Source: Siphonodentalium dalli (lineage: Eukaryota; Mollusca; Scaphopoda; Gadilida; Siphonodentaliidae). From it: a stretch of DNA of 64,000 nucleotides. Under the pieces are notes generated by a model. It ran no database searches, was not told where the DNA came from, and was given only the letters and a program-made list of their open reading frames with translations. Location: positions 205,800,978-205,864,977 of the forward strand of contig CP136066.1 of assembly GCA_032622095.1 (NCBI GenBank). Reading direction: 5' to 3'. The position numbers were made by a program, and so were the translations under genes. The number at the start of each line of letters is the position of its first letter. Positions within the stretch are counted from its first letter, which is position 1. Positions 56,311 through 64,000 of the stretch are shown here, piece after piece.

Positions 56311-57830
56311 CACTACGGTGTACCAAAAATTCCCGTTTCTATAAATAAAACGTCCATGCACCCATGTGATACAATAAGTTCTACACCAGAATACACCCGA
56401 GGGGCGTAATGATACATGCTTCAAACTATGTACATCGACGGTTGCCATCGTAATATTTGTATTACACAAGAGTCAAGAGATTATTTATTATCAGTGGCCA
56501 AGATGGGGGTGGGGTGCATGCTGCGATAGTTGACACGCGGCTTATATATGAACATACATCAGATTCATCAACAACAAACACGCTTGATGTCATCACCCAG
56601 CGGGGCGGCTCTTACTATCGGATACCCTCTGATTGGTCCCATTAATAGCACTTCCGTACGATGCTACTCCAAGAGAGATCCCGGCTGTGTATCAGGAACA
56701 CCGCTGTTTATTTGGCGGTCAAGTTTCAGGCGCGTTTTATGGCCAGCGCGTAACCGATAAACGCACATGAACGAACCCCTTCTTCGGAACATAGACAATG
56801 GACGTATTGTAATTAAGATCTGGCCTTGGTCATGCTCCCCGTGGTTTGGCAAATTGAGTGTGCATATCGAAGAAAGACCCCCGTCTTGTTCCTATTATAT
56901 TACACCCGTTACTGATAACCGGGGTCCTTTATGCGCGGCCGAACACAGTGTTCTGACAAATAAAGGTTCGATGTGATGGGAGTCTTTAATAAAGTATAAT
57001 CATGTCACCTAACTTCATTATATTACCCTGTAATATTAACGACAGCCCCGACACCTCTGCATATTGGAACCATCAATTTTCTTCTGCGTGGATTCCAGTT
57101 TGAAGACTCTGATCTATAGAAGTATTTTTCTAGATCGTCTTCTGTCACTCAGTGGATATATAAACGCATAGGCGGGGGACTAGGAGGGCTTCAAAATGTT
57201 TTGAAAGCTCAAAATTCGGGAAAATTGGATATATTTTCGGTCAACTTTAGGCAATTTTCGGGGAAATTTAATGGTACTTCGGGGGGGGGGGGGGGTATTG
57301 TGGCAGATAACAGTATTATTCACATATCTTCCAGAATTATACATATAATAGGTTAATTTGAATCTACTTCATTACAGTTATATTATGTGTATAACTATAA
57401 TATACATTGTATATGCTGGAAACAAAAACTGTGTTACAACCGACATATCATGTAAAAAAAGATTCGGGCAAAAAGGGTCAGTCCCCCCCCCCTAAAATTT
57501 GGGCGCACATACAGCTATGTATAACCGTACCCATATTCACCATTCGTGTAAAACTCAATCATCATCAAGTCACCAAGAAAGGGTGATAAGAGGGGAATCA
57601 TATCATTCATATGGCATTCTGAACATAATGCCAGGCCAAAAATTGACCAGAAAAAAAAAATATATATGCATTTTCCCAGTGTGTATCGGGTTCATTCCCA
57701 GTGTGTATCGGGTTAATTCGGAACGAAGAGCTAAATATATGGAACTATAGAACGCTGTATACTTACATATTTAACAAGAAATTACATTTAGTCCCAATTT
57801 AATTTTAACCGTACCAGTGCTGCCTTATCG
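56311..57830. other. No gene seen; poly-G near 57284 and poly-C near 57484
   Basis: Several overlapping short frames, none credible. Homopolymer runs (G about 13, C about 9) and an A-run at 57650-57659 stand out. Confidence 0.5.
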
Positions 57831-57879
57831 GTAAATACTCAATCGCCATCATTCGTATGGCTCAGGAATAGCGAAAATA

Positions 57880-58080
57880 CACAATTTAAAGCGTACACCC
57901 GTTTTATGTTGAAAACGAGTCCAAAAAATTATAAACGGGGAAAGCTTTGTATTATTATAATACGGAATCATGGACGCTATTTATAAGAGCGTTGAATTTT
58001 GTTTAACCTGCATGACAACAAAATTAGATATGTTAAAACTTCCTTTTTGGAAAGTCGATATCTGGCCATCAAAACCTATT
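57880..58080 (+). repeat. Unamplified relative of the 37-bp minisatellite locus
   Basis: TTTAAAGCGTACACC...GTTGAAAACGAGT matches the left flank of the array at 47010-47042. CATGGACGCTATTTATAAGA is a single repeat unit. ACAACAAAATTAGAT..AAACTTCC matches the right flank at 48610-48645. Confidence 0.65.
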
Positions 58081-58290
58081 AACCCTTCTATTCCATGGCT
58101 TGAGCTTCCTGAAATTTTGCGAAAACCCTGTGCCAATGCAATCTATTATATATGCGAGTCTCCCATACGGCGTCTCGCATATATTGCAGAATAAATAGGC
58201 CAATAGTATTTACCTTGACCGTGTAAGCCAGTGCATTATCTTATATATGCGAGGCTCCCTATGGGAGACTCGCAAACATAAGTGAATCCA
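58079..58290. mobile_element. Double-hairpin MITE, copy C
   Basis: Starts TTAACCCTTCTATTCCATGG, then GAGCTTCCTGAAATTTTGCG. It has both hairpins (TATATATGCGAGTCTCCCAT and TATATATGCGAGGCTCCCTA with their complements), separated by ATTTACCTTGACCGTGTAAG. The right terminus is degraded. Confidence 0.75.
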
Positions 58291-59361
58291 CTGCCACATG
58301 ATCTTTAAAGTCACCCTTCTCAATTGGGGAGGGGGGCTTTGTTTCTTGCTGCGGTGGCACGCACCACATACACAGTATGCCATCTTGGATTACGTCATAT
58401 GCGGCCAGGTTGTTTCTTGTTAACATCTGGAATTCTACTCTAGAGGTGTCCAGGTACATAGAACAATGGGGCCGGAGGAGTCCTGTGGGGGTCCATAGGG
58501 GGTGTACCTAGCTGCTCGACTAGTAGATATGAATTTATCCACTGACCTTACACACGTTCTTCAATGGCAATACTACGAATTAAGACTAAGCGAACAGAGC
58601 CGCACGTTGCCATTATCATGCAAACACACAAAATATCGAACACAATTTATCTAATTTAGTACCTTACGTTTGGAATGTCCTACTAGAATCAAAGAACAGA
58701 ACAGAATAGTATAAACGCACATGTACGACAGACAACAGGCAAGACAACTAAAAAAAAACAAGAGTTCTAATTTGCTGCCATTTAGATTTTTCGTCATGAA
58801 GACTACTATAATTCTCAATTCTGTCAATACGCTTTTAGTGTGTGAATTGTTCTCAACGCACATATGAAATTTAACTTTGGGCGATCAGTTTCACTATTTT
58901 GTCTGGAAAAAAACGCGCTAAATATTGAAAAACACAGCCCAGTAACCAGCCAGTGAGTCCGATAGGAAGTATGATTGGTGCGCTCTGGTAGAGCTTGAGT
59001 TCTGCTCTCAGAGTAGACAGGGGTCACAACCAAGCACTTGCAATCCAGATCGAGTACGAGTCACGCAAACGGGATATTAATCGTATTAGCGTCATCAAAA
59101 TGATGCATGTGCTGACATGGAATATTATAGAAAACAATAAAAGAATCAGAGTTTTGCGAGCGACTATTATCGGCCTTCACGCGTCCTATTGAAGTCTGCA
59201 GCAATTTATCTCAATCAGACGACGGGAGAGTAATTTGGGGGGCTAACCCCGGGATCTTCGAAAGGCCCATTCCTTAACCCCTCATTTTTCTAGCTTTATT
59301 AGAATGAACAACAATAAAAATAAAAAAAAGATAGCATTTTGTAAACCCTTTTTTTTTTTCT
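58291..59361. other. Non-coding; includes short element shared with 1.4 kb
   Basis: 58960-59000 carries GGAAGTATGATTGGTGCGCT and CTGGTAGAGC as at 1388-1425. A minus-strand AATAAA (59300-59295) lies about 62 bases beyond the stop of the next ORF. Confidence 0.4.
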
Positions 59362-59937
59362 TTAATTTCTTTTATATGGTGGTGGAGGATCATTAGACAG
59401 GCCGATGTGCGGTTCAGTCCGGCCATCTACTTTTCTGAGCGTCATTCTTCCAGATGTTGGTCTGTGATGGTCTGGACCTCTATAAAGCTGTTGATCCCTC
59501 AGCAGGAAAAATTCATAATTACTAAGTTGGTAGGTTTTTCCTGCTGAGTAGTGATTGCTGATGGCTGTCCTGATGCGCTGGTGTTCATCGTAGATCAGCT
59601 TCCGCTCTTCTCTGCTGGGCAACACCGGCTTCTCTTCATACTTCGGTGTCGCATGGGGCGGAGGTGGTGCTTTCCGCCCCTGTTGGAGTATGGCCTGGTG
59701 GAGTCGCCATCTCCACGTCGGAGATAGCGGCAGAAACTTCCGGAGTGACGTCGGTGTTCCTCTTACCGCTGTCCCCGCCGACGGCAGGGACGTCCGGTGT
59801 GATATCGGCGTCCCTGCTCCGTCTGGTGGTAACATCGCCACACAATGATCGGTTATGGAACAGTTTCGCCCGCCCTGGTATGTTTTTTCATTAATTGTGT
59901 TCTTATTCTTTTTTGCTTTAATAAAGGATTGTGACAT
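59362..59937 (-). CDS. Orphan 191-aa ORF ending in PPPPY (hypothetical)
   Basis: Unrecognised. It opens at an ATG (59937) with a Lys/Asn-rich start. The middle is Pro/Ser/Thr-rich (residues 40-95), followed by a more ordinary part: PKYEEKPVLPSREERKLIYD, then DEHQRIRTAISNHY and YELSN-like helices. It ends PPPPYKRN, a PPxY motif used by viral Gag-like and host proteins to bind WW domains. A minus-strand AATAAA lies about 62 bases downstream. The local DNA is more GC-rich than its surroundings (59600-59840), with a two-fold VTP/ITP-type internal repeat in another frame, which might be the true frame before a shift near 59650. It could be an exon or a retroelement remnant. Confidence 0.35.
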   Translation of the reverse strand: MSQSFIKAKKNKNTINEKTYQGGRNCSITDHCVAMLPPDGAGTPISHRTSLPSAGTAVRGTPTSLRKFLPLSPTWRWRLHQAILQQGRKAPPPPHATPKYEEKPVLPSREERKLIYDEHQRIRTAISNHYSAGKTYQLSNYEFFLLRDQQLYRGPDHHRPTSGRMTLRKVDGRTEPHIGLSNDPPPPYKRN

Positions 59938-60266
59938 TTATTCACATTCTGGAGACTGAAAGGTTCCTCGCCCAGCTGTCGACATCAATGTCCTTGGAGC
60001 AAAAAGAAAGGACAAATATATTGAAGATGCCCGATTTGACACAAAAATGCTAAGGGTATGTTCCCTATACCAGACAAGAATAAGATAAAACATGTCAACT
60101 AATTCATGTGAGATTGTTTTATTATAAATATGCACTTTAAGAAGTTTTACAAGATTTTTAATTTTGGCCAGGTGCATAAAATGTCCAACTGTCATTTATG
60201 ATAAAGAGCGTTTGTCGTTTCCCTGCATAATAACGAAGAATATTAAAGAGTTTTCACAAATGTGTT
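59938..60266. other. No gene seen
   Basis: Short AT-rich interval between the orphan ORF and a MITE. Confidence 0.5.
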
Positions 60267-60795
60267 TTAAAGGTACGGGCGGTGTTCGTTGCAGAACTAT
60301 TTATATTTGTTCAAATCGCCATCAACAGAAGGAACACCAAAATATATACAGTTCCGCTCATATGCCAAACATAATCAGCGCGTAAACGGTATATTGTCGT
60401 CAAGACGTACGATGGTGTACGTAAATAAGAGCCTGCTCGTGTTACAGAAGTTGTGCTTCTGTTTACATAACACAGCGCAATTCTATTGGTTAATCGCACA
60501 AAAATGATATAAACGCTCTTTATTATTTCCATATCAGGAAAACAGTAACAAATAATGCTCTTTATGTTTACCATATCCGGATCTAAACAAAAGCCAGGTA
60601 ACGTAACGTTTTTTTGCTTTTGTTTACATAACAAAGGGGGAAAAATTGACAATAACACACTGTTTATGCCATATTTCTGATTGGCATACGAACAAAGTCT
60701 GTCTATATCTTAGTATTCCTTCTGTTTATGGCGGTTTTTGATGGAGGTGAATATTTTAACAGCATACCCTCCGCCAACGCCGCTCGTATCTTTAA
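60267..60795 (+). mobile_element. TTAA-flanked MITE, copy 3
   Basis: TTAA at 60267-60270 and 60792-60795 flank about 521 bp that is co-linear with 35537-36078 (AGGTACGGGCGGTGTTCG ... CGCCGCTCGTATCT). It shares ATCGCCATCAACAGAAGGAA, CATATGCCAAACATAATCAG and ATTTCCATATCAGGAAAACA. Frames in it recur in the other copies only because the DNA is shared. Confidence 0.8.
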
Positions 60796-62268
60796 TACTC
60801 ATTATCAGCGATTATATTGGACGCTATTCGGGATGTTAATGTTGCATATGTGTGTTTAAAATTAATTTGATTCATTTTCATTGGTAAATTGGTTTTAAGA
60901 AATTGTGAATAATTTGGTGTCGAATCGGATGGGTGATCTTTAATGTGAACAAAATTGTATATTCGCATATATGCATAATACATGAACGTCTGCAAAGTAA
61001 TAATAACTAGAAAGTGTACGAAGATGCAAGCATTCAGCTGTTTGTAAAGCAAAGTTGTTGTCTCAGACTTTGAAAACATGACACAAACTGAACAGCTTGT
61101 CAAAATCCTATCCAACAATATTTCAAATTCATGCACTTCAATATGTCATATAATCCGAAAATTATTTTCCGCACGCGATGAGCATCGCCTCATAAGCAAT
61201 GAATAAATGAAGACGAGACGACCCTATGCACATTCAGCTTTACTTAAATGGTTATATATTACCATATATTATTATATCATTTATTATATTGTTCTATGTA
61301 CAACTATATATTATTATGTTTGCATAGTGTCCTTATAAGGATGTTTTGCCTAATAAACTTATCTTAATAAACTTATCTATCTATAATAGAGTTTTTAGTT
61401 AATATGTATAGCCGAGTGTATCTGCCCATGTGGTTGTCAGTTGGGTGTGAAGTCTTGTACTTGAATTTAAGCACCTCTGAGCTACCCTTGCGTATAGAAG
61501 GATGTTTGTTTTTAAGAATCTTTACTATCAGGACACTAAGACGCCGATTAATAGTAACTTGAAACTCTTCTGAATCCGTGGTTATTTCACAGTCCTAAGG
61601 CAAGTCGATCGATACAGTGTGAGAGGGGATGACAGAGAATTTGATACAGTGTTAATCTGTCCCAGCGCCGCGGCCTCTGCGCGGTGCATTGTCCACCGAT
61701 TTCAGATGTCATATCGGGCTGTCAGCCAATCAGAACCGCTCCCCGCACGCGCATCCGCATGGAGGGTGGGCAATCAATGGGATCTATAAGAGAAAATTAA
61801 TGGTTGGAGATGTCATTGAGATTTACTACGGTTTACTACGAGTACGATACAAGTCTAACACTGAACATAATCACTGGAGCTGCTGTCAGCTGTGTACCGT
61901 CAGCAATATATATATATAGTTAGTGGAATCATTGTTGTTATGTTCCAACGATAAATTCAGATAGGATATTATGGATTCTAATACGAGTGAGTAAAATTTT
62001 ATATTAAAACTTTTAAACTTAAAACTTTTATCGATTTATAAAACAAAAATATTTTCTTCTACTCATGTCAAGATTTTTTCCCCAAAAATTGAACATTTTG
62101 ACTTTTTTTTTCTATACGTTATGTGATCCGAACACTGTCTTTCAAAGTGTGTTGTGACGAAGCACATGTGCATGTAATGTATTCTGTGTTTGTCAGAAGG
62201 CAAGGGACGTGCATGGCTAGAGGGTCTTCGCTGGGTGTGTTCATATTATCATTCCCAAATGGACCCCC
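60796..62268. other. No gene seen
   Basis: About 1.5 kb. A GC-richer patch at 61660-61770 includes CAGCCAATCAGAACCGCT, a CCAAT-type context, but no gene is attached to it. (TA) runs at 61907-61918. Confidence 0.45.
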
Positions 62269-62518
62269 TTAACCCTTCCATGACTAGAGCTTCCTGAAAA
62301 TCCTGTGCCAATGATTTCTCTTATATATACCATTCTCCTATAGGGAGCCTCGCATAATTATAAGAGAATCCATTGGCCTAACAATATTTACATTGACCTT
62401 GTAAGCCAGTGCATTCTCTTATATATGCGAGGCTCCCTATTATATAAGAGAATGCACTGTAATGATATGTAATGCTGCACCAGTGCAGCCCCCATCATGA
62501 CCCCCATGAAAGGGTTAA
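62269..62518. mobile_element. Double-hairpin MITE, copy D (both ends intact)
   Basis: TTAACCCTTCCATGACTAGA at the left and CCATGAAAGGGTTAA at the right are inverted complements. Two hairpins (CTCTTATATAT.../...ATATAAGAGAATGCA) are separated by ATTTACATTGACCTTGTAAG. 250 bp. Confidence 0.8.
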
Positions 62519-63007
62519 ACCAGACCAAACTTCCCACGTTAAGGAAATATCACTTACCCGTCTTGGGTTTTGGGTTTTCCAACTGATCCCTCAAAGTTTC
62601 TAAATGTTGGAATTCCGCATTTGTATATCAGCTGGCACAAATAATTGACATATCTGGAATATTGGAGCAGAGTAGCTTCCAAATTAGGTATTTTTACGTA
62701 ATGTACCTACTCGAAAATAAATTGGAGATCTGTATATATGTGAGGCGCGCCCAATCAGGTTGAAGAAACCCCGATGCATACCGTGATACAAGGTTCATCG
62801 TGATTATATGCCGACATACACACCCTGGCGACATATAGTCGATATTCCATCATGGTATTGGCACTTATCCCATGCTACTGTCATCTACATATCTTACTCA
62901 AGATGGCATAATATGTCTGAGATATATACGCCGATAGACACCCTTGCGTCAGACATTGCCCAGAGTATATCGCGAATCCATAACTAGAAGACCTGGTAGC
63001 TCATTCT
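62519..63007. other. No gene seen
   Basis: Unique DNA with weak repeats of GCCGA(C/T)A-ACACCC(T)GCG at about 62809-62835 and 62930-62955. Confidence 0.45.
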
Positions 63008-63237
63008 TAACTCTTTACCCAAAATAAAGCTTCAACAGCCTAAAATATCTTCGGTCTGTCTCAATAGAACCATACAAATATGGATATCATTGGAACCGGC
63101 TCCTTGACCACATTGTGATAGTTACAGTTATGCCCTGTGCCAATGCATTCTCTTATATATGCGAGGCGACCTATGGTCGACTCGCATATATAAGAGTATG
63201 CATTGGCACAGGGCCCTTCTGTTGGGTAAAGGGTTAA
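63008..63237. mobile_element. Double-hairpin family, single-hairpin relative (copy E)
   Basis: The left end TTAACTCTTTACCCAA and right end TTGGGTAAAGGGTTAA form a TIR. One near-perfect hairpin (GCCCTGTGCCAATGCATTCT ... mirrored, loop CCTATGG) occupies 63131-63215. Confidence 0.8.
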
Positions 63238-64000
63238 AGTGCATATGTTTAGGATATCCTGCCATCATATATAACGACGGCCAGCGTCTCATTGTGGAGC
63301 AGGCTCGATTCACTATAGCCTCCGAGTGACTGTCCATGCCACGATAGGACAACATGGTTAAAATCAGCTAAAGTATTTCACATAGGCGACAGTGTTAGGG
63401 TTAATCCATGCCAACTATTCGTTGCGGCTCATACTGAGCCAAGCTTTGAGATAATGTGACGTTTAGAACTCCACGTCGGTCATAAGTTGTCAAAAGAGAA
63501 ATAGTGCCATACCATACTGATTCTGGAAATATGTTGGCATTTCCACAACTATCCATTTTTTGCACACAATTTCAGTGTGGAAATATACGCCCACCCTCCC
63601 CAAATTTGACGACGGCAAACAACCCACACAAATGGCCGAGGAATAAACATAATTATATCCTATGAATTTCTTTTTTTGTTTTATACGTTAAAGAACCGAA
63701 GATATTATATACCATAGCGACCATATTGTTTTTTGTGCTGACCCTACAGAAATGTTATAAGGGCCATCATTTCAATGACTTAGTTGCTTGTAACCAAATG
63801 TGGTCATTTACTCACTGGGAGTGTCTATCTAAATCAACACACCGTGTGGCCTTTCCCCATCTATTATCATTACAACTCAGATTTGGAATATACCAGGTAA
63901 GCAACCAACAAACTCGTTCTTGCTTAGTCGTTATTTGGGACATATATCGAATTGAAACAGTCACCAAGGTCACGTGAGGTCACCTGTTAAAACATGTTTC
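63238..64000. other. No gene seen
   Basis: Unique DNA to the window edge. The last frame (63726-63977) is short and lacks recognisable motifs. An exon running off the edge cannot be excluded. Confidence 0.4.

Noticed and set aside
60311..60658. 115-codon minus-strand ORF, similar to the frame at 34186-34440
   Set aside because: The similarity is explained by both being copies of the same TTAA MITE. The frames are broken in the other copy.

Overview
The window looks like repeat-rich, AT-rich DNA from a metazoan, most likely a marine invertebrate of the mollusc/lophotrochozoan type. This is inferred from degenerate non-LTR retrotransposons, abundant short palindromic MITEs, long minisatellites and the absence of operons or ribosome binding sites. 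I found no intact conserved host gene. Almost every recognisable coding stretch belongs to a transposable or virus-like element.

Layout. 1-3.1 kb: AT-rich DNA with one hairpin MITE and small tandem repeats. 3.1-8.9 kb: a decayed Tx1/L1-like LINE (ORF1, then an endonuclease/reverse transcriptase ORF2). 8.9-16.7 kb: a second LINE of a different lineage, with an ORF1 (coiled coil plus RRM-like region) and an almost open ORF2. Its ORF1 is cut in two by a 2.8-kb TIR element (9628-12448), which itself holds a minisatellite split by a nested insertion. 16.7-18.2 kb: a possible small two-exon gene on the minus strand and otherwise non-coding DNA.

18,206-27,863 is the centrepiece: a 9.65-kb nearly perfect palindrome. 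Its arms (about 4.77 and 4.83 kb) surround a roughly 50-bp asymmetric GC-rich spacer. The whole structure is flanked by an exact 6-bp direct repeat (AGTGGT), and the ends read AG...CT. The two arms carry the same three compact intronless ORFs in mirror image: 108 aa with a basic tail, 64 aa, and 189 aa with an N-terminal C2H2 zinc finger and acidic stretches. TATAAGAG promoter-like boxes and an AATAAA signal accompany them. A 6-bp duplication and AG ends are Polinton/Maverick hallmarks, so I read it as a symmetric ('snap-back') Polinton- or adintovirus-related, non-autonomous integrated element. The arms have no polymerase, integrase, ATPase or capsid-sized ORF.

28-42 kb is non-coding. It holds a diverged tandem repeat, several palindromic MITEs, two full-length-looking copies (one here, one at 60 kb) and one truncated copy of a TTAA-flanked MITE, a 24-bp and a 44-bp minisatellite that share an inverted core, and members of a double-hairpin family ending in TTAACCCTT. 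42.2-47.0 kb is a TIR-bounded element containing two inverted pseudogene fragments of one protein around a degenerate minisatellite. 47.0-48.6 kb is a 37-bp minisatellite whose flanks recur at 57.9 kb with a single unit. 50.6-52.2 kb is a TIR element carrying a 420-bp duplication. 55.2-55.9 kb is the 3' end of a third (CR1-like) LINE. 59.4-59.9 kb has an orphan 191-aa ORF ending in PPPPY. The remaining 60-64 kb holds a MITE and double-hairpin copies.
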